Source of the DNA: UBA8337 sp965662725
GTDB lineage: Bacteria; Pseudomonadota; Alphaproteobacteria; RS24
Reading direction: 5' to 3'
Assembly (NCBI GenBank): GCA_965662725.1
Contig: CBFIIT010000002.1
Location: forward strand, 62,001 to 126,000
DNA length: 64,000 nucleotides
Position 1 is the stretch's first letter. Each line of letters begins with the position of its first letter. This document shows, piece by piece, positions 1 through 8,518 of the stretch. The notes beneath the pieces were generated by a model, which saw nothing but the letters and a program-made list of their open reading frames with translations, was not told the origin of the DNA and searched no databases. A program made the position numbers and the translations under genes.

Positions 1-285
1 GAAGAGCGTGATGCTCTGCGCGCGGCGGCGCCGATTAGCGGCCTTGAAACGCCGTTTCGTGGCGGCAGCTTATTGGATATGGCGCGCGATATTTTGCCAA
101 TGGCGAAACAGGGGCTTAAAAATCGCGGCTTCGCCGACGGCACAGGGAATGATGAAACCTTGTTTCTCGATTATCTCGAACGCATTGTCGCGGACGGTAA
201 AAGCAATGCACAACGCTTGCTCGACAGCTATCACGGCGAATGGGGCGGCGACATGAATAAAGCTTATAAAGCACTGACGCTTTAG
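1..285 (+). CDS. gshA: Glutamate-cysteine ligase, C-terminal fragment
   Basis: This is the last 94 codons of a gene cut by the window edge; the reading frame is open from base 1. The product would be the ATP-dependent glutamate-cysteine ligase that makes gamma-glutamylcysteine, the first step of glutathione synthesis in the cytoplasm. The visible part carries the C-terminal pattern known from the plant/alphaproteobacterial GCS2-type enzyme: a GLETPFRGG-like segment, LDMARDIL, a basic MAKQGLKNRG run, a FLDYLERIVADG segment, and a closing HGEWGGD stretch shortly before the stop. The catalytic domain lies outside the window, so activity cannot be judged. The next gene is on the opposite strand and convergent, 16 bases away. 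Confidence 0.8.
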   Translation, partial: EERDALRAAAPISGLETPFRGGSLLDMARDILPMAKQGLKNRGFADGTGNDETLFLDYLERIVADGKSNAQRLLDSYHGEWGGDMNKAYKALTL

Positions 286-301
286 TCGGTCGGCGCAGGC
301 A

Positions 302-856
302 TTAGACCGAGCTGATGACCCATGCAGCAAAACCGGAAAACGCCCAAGCGGCTGTAAATAATATTGCGCCGGCAACCAGTCGCGCCGGTGTTCGGTGCGG
401 ATGGATTAGCTTGGCATTAATCAGATAGGCCAGCGGCGGGGCAAGGCCCGGTAAAAATAAACCAAAGCTCATCAACGCCATAAATGTGCCGGCCGCCGGC
501 AGAAACAGTGCATCTTGCCAATCTCTCAGGGCAACGCAAATCAACATTGCCGGCAAATAGCTGAGGGTCATTAAAGCAGCCAGCATATTGGGCTGCAATT
601 GGCTGGCGAAATGGGTGTTGATAATCGGTCGCAAGCTATAGACATGGGCAAAAAGCGGCGGCAGGCCGACCAGCAGGCTGGGCCAAAGCGCATCATGCGC
701 CGGCGGGTATTTCAGCAAAGGAAACAAAAATATTGCGCTTAATATCCAACCGGCCAGTAAAACCGAACCGAAATGCCGGTCATGCGTCGGGTCAAATAAA
801 TGGCTTTGCCTGACGACCGATAAGAAAGCCCGCTCGGCTGCATTATTTTCGCTCAT
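302..856 (-). CDS. Hypothetical multi-pass membrane protein, 184 aa
   Basis: I do not recognise this family. The protein has about five or six hydrophobic segments (roughly residues 29-48, 57-75, 91-110, 115-146 and 158-181). Its short hydrophilic N-terminus ends in an FDPTHDRHFGS-like stretch, and the polar parts between helices are mostly short. It reads as an integral inner-membrane protein, possibly a small permease-like or accessory protein. The ATG at 856 is preceded by a strong AAGGAG six bases upstream, so the start is secure. It lies 49 bases downstream of tldD on the same strand and is probably co-transcribed with it. That does not suggest a function, because TldD acts on peptides in the cytoplasm. 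Confidence 0.6.
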   Translation of the reverse strand: MSENNAAERAFLSVVRQSHLFDPTHDRHFGSVLLAGWILSAIFLFPLLKYPPAHDALWPSLLVGLPPLFAHVYSLRPIINTHFASQLQPNMLAALMTLSYLPAMLICVALRDWQDALFLPAAGTFMALMSFGLFLPGLAPPLAYLINAKLIHPHRTPARLVAGAILFTAAWAFSGFAAWVISSV

Positions 857-905
857 TTGATACTCCTTAACGTGCAGGCTTTACGCAACGATACAAAATT
901 ATGCG

Positions 906-2330
906 TTAGGCCGTGCCCCCCACAGTCAAACCTTCCAGACGCAAAGTCGGTTGACCGACGCCCACAGGCACACCTTGCCCGGCTTTGCCGCAAGTGCCAA
1001 TGCCTTCATCCAACATCATATCATTGCCGATCATGGAAATGCGCTGCATTGATTCCGGGCCGGTGCCGATAAGTGTCGCGCCTTTTAGCGGCGCGCCCAA
1101 TTTGCCGTTTTTCACTTCATAGGCTTCGGTGCAAGAGAACACGAATTTACCTGAGGTGATGTCGACCTGGCCGCCACCAAAAGAAACCGCATAAATACCG
1201 TCTTTGACGCTGGCCAGAATTTCTTCCGGCTGGTGATTGCCGCCCAGCATATAAGTATTGGTCATACGCGGCATGGGTTGGCAATTATAGCTTTCGCGAC
1301 GCCCATTGCCGGTCGGCTCCATGCCCATGAGCCGCGCATTTTGGCGGTCTTGCATATAGCCCTTCAAAATACCGTCCTCAATCAGCACGGTTTTGGAGGT
1401 CGGCGTCCCTTCATCATCAATTGTCAAAGAGCCGCGGCGGTCGGGTATCGTACCATCATCAATCACGGTGACGCCCGGCGAGGCAACACGTTCGCCAATA
1501 CGGTCAGAAAAAGCCGATGTTTTCTTGCGATTGAAATCGCCTTCCAGCCCATGCCCGACCGCTTCATGCAGCAAAATGCCGGGCCAGCCGGGGCCAAGTA
1601 CCACATCCATTTCACCGGCCGGTGCCGGAATACTGTCAAGATTGGTCACCGCCTGTTTCAGCGCATTATGTACTTGCGCCTGCCAATTTTCAGGCGCCAG
1701 CCATTGCGCATAATTGGCCCGTCCGCCGCGCCCTGAATGGCCGGTTTCTTGTCGGTCGCCTTCGCCGACAACCACAGAAACATCAAGTCGCACCAAAGGC
1801 CGCACATCAAATAAAGGCGCGCTATCGGGACGAATAATGCTGACCGCTTGCCATTCACCGGCCAGCGAAACAGAGACTTGCCGCACACGATTGTCTTTGG
1901 CGCGCGCATAAGCGTTAATCTCTTCCAGTAATTTCACCTTATCGGTAAACGCCGCGCCGTCGAGCGGATTGTCATCCATATATAAAGACGGGCCGGCCGC
2001 CATAGGTCCGGCAGACCAATTTCCGGAATGGCCGGATAAAACCGGCGACAGGCTGGCGCCGGCGCGCTTTAGTGCCGCCATAGATAAATCAGTGGCATGA
2101 GCAAAGCCGACCGCTTCGCCATTGACGGCGCGCAAGCCAAAACCATGTGTTGTATCAAAACTGGCTGCTTTCAGGCGATTATCATCAAAAGAAAATGCTT
2201 CCGACAGCGTATATTCGAGAAATAATTCCCCATCATCAGCCCTGCCAAGTGCGCTTTCGGTGAATTGATGCGTCTGGTCGAGGTCAAGACCTGCTTGATT
2301 GAAAAATAAATCTTTCGGATCTCGGCTCAC
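906..2330 (-). CDS. tldD: Metalloprotease TldD
   Basis: TldD is the catalytic subunit of the TldD/TldE (PmbA) zinc protease. That complex degrades unfolded peptides and, in other bacteria, matures microcins and CcdA. The hallmark HExxxH zinc site is visible as HEAVGHGLEGD near residue 257, in the middle of a 474-residue protein, which is the usual length. The C-terminal part has the glycine-rich segments typical of the family (VSFGGGQVDITSGKFVFS and GTCGKAGQGVPVGVGQP). The start is a GTG at 2330 with AAGGAG six bases upstream. The partner gene tldE/pmbA is not in the window. The gene diverges from the cytochrome oxidase operon, as in many alphaproteobacteria, sharing a 227-bp promoter region. 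Confidence 0.93.
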   Translation of the reverse strand: MSRDPKDLFFNQAGLDLDQTHQFTESALGRADDGELFLEYTLSEAFSFDDNRLKAASFDTTHGFGLRAVNGEAVGFAHATDLSMAALKRAGASLSPVLSGHSGNWSAGPMAAGPSLYMDDNPLDGAAFTDKVKLLEEINAYARAKDNRVRQVSVSLAGEWQAVSIIRPDSAPLFDVRPLVRLDVSVVVGEGDRQETGHSGRGGRANYAQWLAPENWQAQVHNALKQAVTNLDSIPAPAGEMDVVLGPGWPGILLHEAVGHGLEGDFNRKKTSAFSDRIGERVASPGVTVIDDGTIPDRRGSLTIDDEGTPTSKTVLIEDGILKGYMQDRQNARLMGMEPTGNGRRESYNCQPMPRMTNTYMLGGNHQPEEILASVKDGIYAVSFGGGQVDITSGKFVFSCTEAYEVKNGKLGAPLKGATLIGTGPESMQRISMIGNDMMLDEGIGTCGKAGQGVPVGVGQPTLRLEGLTVGGTA

Positions 2331-2409
2331 GGCATTCTCCTTTATCGCGCGACTGTCATTACAACCAATATGTCGGCACGGCGTTGTTTAAGCAAGAGAT
2401 GAAGTGGGT

Positions 2410-2439
2410 TTGTGCGTCATTATGCGCAAAGCCGATAAT
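2410..2439 (+). promoter_or_regulatory. Possible sigma70-type promoter of the cta operon
   Basis: In the divergent tldD/ctaC region, TTGTGC (2410-2415) and GATAAT (2434-2439) are separated by 18 bases. Each matches four or five of six consensus positions. This is a motif reading only; alphaproteobacterial promoters are variable and other hexamer pairs exist nearby. Confidence 0.25.
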
Positions 2440-2514
2440 CTGTGGTCATAAAGTCGCATAGTGTCCGCCGATACTGGTTATTTTACATCGGATTATGTAT
2501 AGAGAGGCATGACC

Positions 2515-2539
2515 AATGAGGGGTGAGTCCCTGCTCATT
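2515..2539 (+). promoter_or_regulatory. Leader hairpin before ctaC
   Basis: AATGAGGGG (2515-2523) can pair with CCC-(TG)-CTCATT (2529-2539) around a five-base loop, giving a nine-pair stem with a two-base bulge. It ends just ahead of the GGAG ribosome site (2547-2550) of ctaC. It has no following U tract, so it is not a terminator. It could be an mRNA-stability or translation-control element, but that role is inference. Confidence 0.4.
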
Positions 2540-2557
2540 CACTAGTGGAGACAGAAT

Positions 2558-3421
2558 ATGGGTCTTTTCAATTTCTATACGAAGTTTAGCGCGGCAATGG
2601 CTGCGGTTTTCGCGGGTTTGACGGTATCGGCTTCGGCCAACCAGCCGAAAGACTGGCAACTCGGTTTTCAGGAGGCAGCTTCTGAAAACATGACGATGAT
2701 TACCGACTTCAATAATTTTCTATTGGTGCTGATGGCCGCCATTTGTATTTTTGTGCTGGGTCTGATGCTTTATGTGATGGTGCGCTTTAGTGCGAAAGCC
2801 AATCCGGAGCCGAGCAAGACCAGCCACAACACGCTGGTTGAAGTTATCTGGACCGTCGTGCCAATCCTTATTCTGGTGGTAATTGCCATTCCGTCATTCC
2901 GCTTGCTGTATTTCCAGCGCGATATTCCGGAAGCCGATATGACCGTGAAGGCCGTCGGTTATCAATGGTATTGGGGTTATGAATATCCCGAACATGGCGA
3001 TTTCGCATTTGATTCACTGATGCTCAGCGATGATGAGCGCGGCGACCAGCCGCGTCTCTTGGCAACCGATACGGCGATGGTCGTGCCGGTCGACACAACG
3101 GTTCGGGTTATCGTCACGGCGGCTGATGTGCTGCACGCTTTTGCTTTGCCGGCTTTCGGCCTCAAAATGGATGCAGTGCCGGGTCGCTTGAATGAGACTT
3201 GGTTCAAAGCCGATAAGACCGGAACATTTTACGGCCAATGCTCAGAGCTGTGCGGTATTCGCCACGCCTTTATGCCTATTCGCATTGAGGTTGTCTCGAA
3301 AGTCGAATTTGCTGAATGGGTAGAAGAGGCGAAAGCCGAATATGCTGAATTGGAAAATGCCGATGCCATGGTGGCCTCGGCCGACTCACAAGTCGAAACA
3401 CAAGACGCAGCGCGTCAGTAA
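2558..3421 (+). CDS. ctaC: Cytochrome c oxidase subunit II (CuA)
   Basis: Subunit II of an aa3-type cytochrome c oxidase accepts electrons from cytochrome c through the binuclear CuA centre on the periplasmic side. The protein has an N-terminal signal-like segment ending near SASA (about residue 27) and two transmembrane helices (about residues 48-74 and 92-115). A cupredoxin domain follows, starting at a YQWYWGYEYP aromatic stretch. The CuA ligands are visible in CSELCGIRH: Cys228, Cys232 and His236, with Met a few residues later. There is no fused cytochrome c domain; the protein ends in an acidic Ala/Glu-rich tail. GGAG lies eight bases before the ATG. It is the first gene of the oxidase operon, 15 bases ahead of ctaD. 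Confidence 0.96.
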   Translation: MGLFNFYTKFSAAMAAVFAGLTVSASANQPKDWQLGFQEAASENMTMITDFNNFLLVLMAAICIFVLGLMLYVMVRFSAKANPEPSKTSHNTLVEVIWTVVPILILVVIAIPSFRLLYFQRDIPEADMTVKAVGYQWYWGYEYPEHGDFAFDSLMLSDDERGDQPRLLATDTAMVVPVDTTVRVIVTAADVLHAFALPAFGLKMDAVPGRLNETWFKADKTGTFYGQCSELCGIRHAFMPIRIEVVSKVEFAEWVEEAKAEYAELENADAMVASADSQVETQDAARQ

Positions 3422-3436
3422 TAGGGAGATCGTCTG

Positions 3437-5140
3437 ATGGCAACGGAACAAGCAGCCGCTCACGGACACGAGGACCATCCGACCGGATGGCGTCGTTACG
3501 TATATTCGACCAACCATAAAGACATTGGCACCATGTATCTTATCTTTGCGATTTTCGCAGGGGTTGTCGGTGGCTTCATGTCAGTTCTGATGCGCATGGA
3601 ATTGCAAGCGCCGGGCGATGGCATTTTGGGAGGTGATTATCACCTTTATAATGTGCTGGTCACCGGTCACGGCTTGATCATGATTTTCTTCATGGTGATG
3701 CCGGCGATGATTGGCGGTTTTGGCAATTGGTTTGTGCCGCTAATGATTGGTGCGCCGGATATGGCGTTTCCGCGAATGAATAATATTTCTTTCTGGCTAT
3801 TGCCGGCATCTTTCATTTTGCTGGTCATGTCTATTTTCGCTGAAGGCCCTCCGGGCAATGATGGCGTTGGTGGCGGCTGGACAATTTATCCGCCGCTTTC
3901 AACCAGCGGCCAGCCCGGTCCGGCAATGGATTATGCGATTTTGTCACTTCACGTGGCCGGTATCTCATCCATTCTCGGCGCCATTAACTTCATCACGACG
4001 ATTTTCAATATGCGTGCGCCGGGCATGACCTTGCACAAAATGCCGCTTTTCGTCTGGTCTATTCTGGTCACGGTTTTCTTGCTGCTTTTGTCGCTGCCGG
4101 TATTCGCCGGTGCTATCACCATGCTGCTGACAGACCGTAATTTCGGAACCACTTTCTTCGACCCTGCAGGCGGTGGTGATCCGATTATGTACCAGCATTT
4201 GTTCTGGTTCTTCGCGCATCCGGAAGTTTACATTCTTATCCTGCCGGGCTTTGGCATGGTCTCCCAAATTGTTTCGACTTTCTCGAAAAAGCCGGTTTTC
4301 GGTTATCTGGGTATGGCTTATGCGATGGTCGCGATTGGCGGCGTCGGCTTTGTTGTCTGGGCGCACCATATGTATACAGCCGGTTTGAGCGTTGATACGC
4401 AAGCCTATTTTGTTGCTGCCACAATGGTGATTGCGGTGCCGACAGGGGTGAAAATTTTCTCATGGATTGCCACAATGTGGGGCGGTTCCATCGAGTTTAA
4501 AACGCCAATGTTGTGGGCTTTGGGCTTTATTTTCTTGTTTACCCTCGGTGGTGTAACGGGCGTGATGCTGGCCAATGCCGGTGTTGACCGCGCCTATCAC
4601 GATACATATTTCGTGGTCGCGCACTTCCATTACGTGCTGTCACTGGGTGCGGTGTTCGCGATTTTTGCGGGCTGGTATTACTGGTTCGGCAAAATGTTCG
4701 GCTACACTTATTCCGAGTTTATCGGCAAGCTGCACTTCTGGGTCACCTTTATCGGTGTGAACCTGCTTTTCTTCCCGCAGCACTTCCTTGGTATGGCCGG
4801 TATGCCGCGCCGTTATGTTGACTATCCGGATGCCTATGCAGGCTGGAATTACTGGTCATCAATCGGCTCATATATCGCCGCTATCGGTGTTCTCATCTTC
4901 NNNNNNNNNNNNNNNNNNNNNNNNNNNNNNNNNNNNNNNNNNNNNNNNNNNNNNNNNNNNNNNNNNNNNNNNNNNNNNNNNNNNNNNNNNNNNNNNNNNT
5001 TGTTTGGTGTGTTCCATGCCTTGGCGCGTAAGCAGCCGGCCGGAGCCAATCAATGGGGTGAAGGCGCAACGACGCTGGAATGGACTTTGTCCTCACCGCC
5101 GCCGTTCCACCAATTCTCCGAATTGCCTAAAATTAAATAG
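3437..5140 (+). CDS. ctaD: Cytochrome c oxidase subunit I (contains an assembly gap)
   Basis: Subunit I holds heme a, heme a3 and CuB and carries out oxygen reduction and proton pumping in the inner membrane. The sequence shows the standard 12-helix heme-copper oxidase core. The CuB and Tyr-His region is seen in WFFAHPEVYILILPGFG, then a WAHHMYT segment, then VVAHFHYVLSLG for the last heme ligands. A run of 99 N (4901-4999) interrupts the last helix region and would add 33 unknown residues. The frame is kept across it, and the 3' part ends with the conserved TLEWTLSSPPPFHQF motif. Without the N codons the protein is 534 residues, the normal family size, so the gap is probably over-long. GGGAG precedes the ATG. 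Confidence 0.95.
   Translation: MATEQAAAHGHEDHPTGWRRYVYSTNHKDIGTMYLIFAIFAGVVGGFMSVLMRMELQAPGDGILGGDYHLYNVLVTGHGLIMIFFMVMPAMIGGFGNWFVPLMIGAPDMAFPRMNNISFWLLPASFILLVMSIFAEGPPGNDGVGGGWTIYPPLSTSGQPGPAMDYAILSLHVAGISSILGAINFITTIFNMRAPGMTLHKMPLFVWSILVTVFLLLLSLPVFAGAITMLLTDRNFGTTFFDPAGGGDPIMYQHLFWFFAHPEVYILILPGFGMVSQIVSTFSKKPVFGYLGMAYAMVAIGGVGFVVWAHHMYTAGLSVDTQAYFVAATMVIAVPTGVKIFSWIATMWGGSIEFKTPMLWALGFIFLFTLGGVTGVMLANAGVDRAYHDTYFVVAHFHYVLSLGAVFAIFAGWYYWFGKMFGYTYSEFIGKLHFWVTFIGVNLLFFPQHFLGMAGMPRRYVDYPDAYAGWNYWSSIGSYIAAIGVLIFXXXXXXXXXXXXXXXXXXXXXXXXXXXXXXXXXLFGVFHALARKQPAGANQWGEGATTLEWTLSSPPPFHQFSELPKIK
4901..4999. other. Assembly gap (99 N) inside ctaD
   Basis: Ninety-nine consecutive undetermined bases lie within the last transmembrane region of subunit I. 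The residues before the gap (SSIGSYIAAIGVLIF) and after it (LFGVFHALARKQPAG) line up with contiguous stretches of known subunit I proteins with about zero to two residues missing. The stated gap length is therefore likely a placeholder and not a measured insertion. Confidence 0.98.
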
Positions 5141-5163
5141 GGTCGGGGTAGAAGGAGCCTTAA

Positions 5164-6087
5164 TTGTCTCAATCACATAAAGAGACATTGTTGAAAATGC
5201 AGGAGCCGGCATCTACCGATGTCGGCTCCGCTGCAGATTATATTGCCTTGATGAAGCCGCGCGTCATGTCGTTGGTGGTGTTCACGGCAATGGTCGGTCT
5301 GGTTATGGCACCGGGTCAGGTGCATCCGGTATTGGCCGTGGCTGCCATTTTACTGATTGCCATTGGCGCCGGTGCGTCGGCCGCGTTGAATATGTGGTAT
5401 GATGCGGATATTGATGCCGTCATGAGCCGCACGCAAGACCGTCCGGTGCCATCCGGCCGGGTGACCGCAGATGCTGCGCTGACCTTTGGATTATGGGTTT
5501 CCGGCCTGTCGGTTTTGTCGATGGCGGTGATGATTAATTATCTGAGCGCCGCTTTGCTGGCTTTCACCATTTTCTTTTATGCGGTGATTTACACAATGTA
5601 TTTGAAACGCCGCACGGCGCAAAACATTGTCATTGGCGGGGCCGCAGGGGCGTTGCCACCGGTTATCGGTTGGGCTGCCGCCGCAAATTCAATTTCGATT
5701 GAGCCGCTGATTTATTTCGCCATTATTTTCTTTTGGACGCCGCCGCATTTTTGGGCTTTGGCGTTGATTAAGAATGATGATTACAAAACCGCCAATGTAC
5801 CGATGTTGCCGGTGACGGCGGGTGAGAAATCAACGCTGACGCAAATCGTCGCTTATGCGTTTATCTTATTCGCCATTACAATGCTGCCTTATGCGCTTGG
5901 TTTTAGCGGCTTGTTTTACGCCAGCGGCGCGGCTGTGTTGGGTGGCTTGTTTGTCGCCATGTGCATCGCCTTGGCGATAAGCAAAGAGAACCAGCGCAAT
6001 CGTCTGGCCGGTATGACATTTGCCTATTCGATATTTTATCTGTTCCTGCTTTTTGTGCTGCTGCCGGCAGACAGATTGATGGGCTGA
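5164..6087 (+). CDS. ctaB: Protoheme IX farnesyltransferase (heme O synthase)
   Basis: CtaB transfers a farnesyl group to protoheme to make heme O, the precursor of heme A for the oxidase. It is a membrane enzyme of the UbiA family. The first aspartate-rich motif is seen in NMWYDADIDAVMSRTQDRPVPSG and the second conserved region in TPPHFWALALIKNDDY. The 307-residue length and about eight or nine helices are usual. I chose the TTG start at 5164 because AAGGAG sits six bases upstream (5152-5157); the first ATG in frame, at 5197, has no comparable site. It is 23 bases downstream of ctaD and precedes coxF and ctaG. Confidence 0.94.
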   Translation: MSQSHKETLLKMQEPASTDVGSAADYIALMKPRVMSLVVFTAMVGLVMAPGQVHPVLAVAAILLIAIGAGASAALNMWYDADIDAVMSRTQDRPVPSGRVTADAALTFGLWVSGLSVLSMAVMINYLSAALLAFTIFFYAVIYTMYLKRRTAQNIVIGGAAGALPPVIGWAAAANSISIEPLIYFAIIFFWTPPHFWALALIKNDDYKTANVPMLPVTAGEKSTLTQIVAYAFILFAITMLPYALGFSGLFYASGAAVLGGLFVAMCIALAISKENQRNRLAGMTFAYSIFYLFLLFVLLPADRLMG

Positions 6088-6097
6088 GGAGCTTTTG

Positions 6098-6271
6098 ATG
6101 AGCGAGAAAAAAGACACGTCGCAAGAAGAAGCCGTTTGGACGGAAGAATTATTGCAACAACGCCGCAAGCGCGCTGCCATTATGGCCGTCGCTTTACTGG
6201 GTTTCATTGCTTTGTTTTTCTGGGTCACGCTTGTCAAGCTGGGCGCCAATATCGGCAATCGGCCCCTATAG
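6098..6271 (+). CDS. coxF: CoxF-like small oxidase assembly protein, 57 aa
   Basis: This short gene fills the space between ctaB and ctaG. The protein has a charged N-terminus (about residues 1-26), one transmembrane helix (about 27-46) and a conserved-looking C-terminus, FWVTLVKLGANIGNRPL. The TLVKLG...NRPL ending matches what I recall of the CoxF proteins found at this exact place in rhizobial and other alphaproteobacterial cox operons. It is thought to assist cytochrome c oxidase biogenesis; its precise role is not established. GAGGAG ends seven bases before the ATG at 6098, and the stop is eight bases before ctaG. It is easy to miss because it is under 60 codons. Confidence 0.82.
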   Translation: MSEKKDTSQEEAVWTEELLQQRRKRAAIMAVALLGFIALFFWVTLVKLGANIGNRPL

Positions 6272-6279
6272 GTTAGCGC

Positions 6280-6897
6280 ATGGATAAAGAACCGATCATT
6301 ACTGCTGCCAAGACCGACGAACGCGCCAATGCGCGCGTCGCCTCAGGGGCTGCATTTGTGGCGGTTTTGATGATTGGCGCGGCTTATGCGGCTGTGCCGC
6401 TGTATGATTTATTTTGTCGTGTCACCGGTTTTGGCGGCACCACGCAAGTAGCTGAAATGGCCCCGGGCAAAGCCTCTGAGCGGCTGATTACAATTCGCTT
6501 TGACGCCAGCTTAAACCGCAAATTGCCATGGAAGTTCGAAGCACCTGAAACTTCCGTTAGCCTGCCGGTCGGCGAATCAGGTCTGGCTTTTTACAGCGCC
6601 AAAAACATGACTGACCGCACCATTACCGGAACCGCGACTTATAATGTGTCGCCTGATAAGGCCGGTTATTATTTCTCAAAAGTCGATTGTTTCTGCTTTA
6701 CCGAGCAGGTTTTGGCGCCCGGTGAGGCGGTTGATATGCCGGTCAGTTTCTTTATTGATCCGGAAATTTTGACGGATCCTGAAATGGATGATGTCAAATC
6801 CATCACATTGTCTTATACATTCTTTGAAGCGCCGACATCGGCGCAAAACACAACGCAGGAAACACCTGCCGCTCCCAAGAGGGAAAAGAGGGGATAG
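6280..6897 (+). CDS. ctaG: Cytochrome c oxidase assembly protein CtaG (Cox11 family)
   Basis: CtaG/Cox11 is a membrane-anchored copper chaperone that delivers copper to the CuB site of subunit I. The 205-residue protein has one N-terminal helix (about residues 22-42) followed by an immunoglobulin-like periplasmic domain. The copper-binding pair is visible in KVDCFCFTEQ as Cys137 and Cys139. The family segment FFIDPEILTD follows. The C-terminus is a short, low-complexity Thr/Ala/Lys tail. It starts nine bases after coxF and ends six bases before ctaE, so the genes are tightly packed in one operon. Confidence 0.94.
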   Translation: MDKEPIITAAKTDERANARVASGAAFVAVLMIGAAYAAVPLYDLFCRVTGFGGTTQVAEMAPGKASERLITIRFDASLNRKLPWKFEAPETSVSLPVGESGLAFYSAKNMTDRTITGTATYNVSPDKAGYYFSKVDCFCFTEQVLAPGEAVDMPVSFFIDPEILTDPEMDDVKSITLSYTFFEAPTSAQNTTQETPAAPKREKRG

Positions 6898-6903
6898 AAT
6901 ATT

Positions 6904-7737
6904 ATGGCTGACAGTCACGCAAAACATCACGACTATCATCTTGTAGACCCGAGCCCATGGCCGGCCATTGCTTCGATAAGCGTATTGGTATTGGCGATTG
7001 GGGCGGTACAATTTTTCCATGACGGACAGCCTTGGGTGCTGTTGCTGGGTCTGGCCGGCACGCTGTATGTGATGCTGGGTTGGTGGCGCGATGTCGTTAA
7101 AGAGGCGCAAACCGGCGACCATACGCCGGTTGTGCAAATGCATCACCGCTATGGGATGATTTTGTTCATTGCTTCTGAAATCATGTTCTTTGTCGCTTGG
7201 TTCTGGGCCTATTTTGATGCCAGCCTATATCCGGGCGAAGCAATTCAGGCTTCACGTACCGAATTGACCGGTGGTGTGTGGCCGCCGCAAGGCATTGAGA
7301 CATTTGACCCATGGCACTTGCCGCTTATCAATACGTTGATTTTGCTGACTTCAGGCACGACGGTTACATGGGCGCATCATGCACTGCAGCATGATGACCG
7401 CGAAGGTCTGAAATGGGGTCTGATTTTGACCGTTGCCTTGGGCGCTTTGTTTACCGTGTTCCAAGTCTATGAATACCAGCACGCAGCCTTTGGCTTTTCC
7501 GGCCATATTTATGGCGCGACATTCTTCATGGCGACCGGTTTCCACGGCTTCCATGTTGTAGTCGGTACAGTGTTCTTGGCGGTCTGCCTGTTGCGCACAT
7601 TGAACGGCCATTTTACTTCAAAGCAGCATTTCGGCTTTGAAGCGGCTGCCTGGTATTGGCACTTTGTCGATGTGGTCTGGTTGTTCTTGTTCGTCGTCAT
7701 CTATATTTTGGGTGCCGGCGCAGCAGGCGCTCACTAA
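6904..7737 (+). CDS. ctaE: Cytochrome c oxidase subunit III
   Basis: Subunit III is the third core subunit of the aa3 oxidase. It has no redox centre and stabilises proton pumping. The protein has seven predicted helices in 277 residues and begins with a His-rich HAKHHDYHLVDPSPWP segment typical of the family. Other family marks are MHHRYGMILFIASEIMFF, AYFDASLYP, WPPQGIETFDPW, and the final GFEAAAWYWHFVDVVWLFLF helix. It follows ctaG by six bases. In many alphaproteobacteria a DUF983 gene comes next; here SURF1 follows directly after a 42-base spacer. Confidence 0.95.
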   Translation: MADSHAKHHDYHLVDPSPWPAIASISVLVLAIGAVQFFHDGQPWVLLLGLAGTLYVMLGWWRDVVKEAQTGDHTPVVQMHHRYGMILFIASEIMFFVAWFWAYFDASLYPGEAIQASRTELTGGVWPPQGIETFDPWHLPLINTLILLTSGTTVTWAHHALQHDDREGLKWGLILTVALGALFTVFQVYEYQHAAFGFSGHIYGATFFMATGFHGFHVVVGTVFLAVCLLRTLNGHFTSKQHFGFEAAAWYWHFVDVVWLFLFVVIYILGAGAAGAH

Positions 7738-7779
7738 GTCCGTTCATCGGTTTGAAATTTTAAAGAGCAGGGAATAGCA

Positions 7780-8514
7780 ATGGCCAATTCCCTGCGTTTT
7801 TATTTTCCCGCATTTTTGACACTCATCATGCTGTCCGTGCTGCTTTTGCTGGGCACATGGCAGGTTGAGCGGCTGGCTTGGAAAGAAGATTTGCTGGCCC
7901 GCATTGATGCGCGCCGCGCTGCCGCGCCTTTATTAATTGCCGGTCGCGCCGATATTGCTGCGCTGGATCGCGATAAACATGATTTTCATCGTGCCGTTTT
8001 AAGCGGTCGGTTTGGCGATGAGGTGGTGTTTTGGTTTACCCAAATCGAAAATCAACCGACCGGCCTGTCGCGCAATGAAAAAGCCGGTTATCACATGTTG
8101 GTGCCGTTTTATTTAAAAGATGGCAGCGCGGTCTTGGTCGATAGGGGTTTTATCCCACAACGGTTAATCGATATTCCGGCTCCACCGCCACCACAAGGCG
8201 AAATGAGTTTTGCCGTTGTCTTGCGCTGGCCAGATGCACGCGGTTGGTTTGATAATGCGGATGACCCGACGCGCAATTTATTTTATGTGCGCGACCCGCA
8301 AGCCATTGGCGCGCATTGGCAGCTCGATTTGCCGGCTATGCTGGGCGAGGCGGCAGTGGCTAATGAAAGCTGGCCGCGCGGTGGACAGAGCCGACTTTCC
8401 ATGCCGAATAATCATTTACAATATGCTGTGACCTGGTTTGGACTGGCCATAGTGCTTGTGATTATTTCTGGCTTATGGCACATCCGTCATTGGAAGACGC
8501 AAGGCAAAGGATAG
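7780..8514 (+). CDS. SURF1 family oxidase assembly protein
   Basis: SURF1 proteins bind heme a and help insert it into subunit I. The 244-residue protein has the family layout. A first helix (about residues 6-25) ends in the GTWQVERLAWK signature, then comes a periplasmic domain with a conserved VDRGFIP segment (about residues 121-127), and then a C-terminal helix (about 213-233) introduced by NNHLQYAVTWF. The gene is in the cta operon; its TAG is four bases ahead of the GTG of thrC, so the two are probably translationally linked. Confidence 0.92.
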   Translation: MANSLRFYFPAFLTLIMLSVLLLLGTWQVERLAWKEDLLARIDARRAAAPLLIAGRADIAALDRDKHDFHRAVLSGRFGDEVVFWFTQIENQPTGLSRNEKAGYHMLVPFYLKDGSAVLVDRGFIPQRLIDIPAPPPPQGEMSFAVVLRWPDARGWFDNADDPTRNLFYVRDPQAIGAHWQLDLPAMLGEAAVANESWPRGGQSRLSMPNNHLQYAVTWFGLAIVLVIISGLWHIRHWKTQGKG

Positions 8515-8518
8515 CGGC

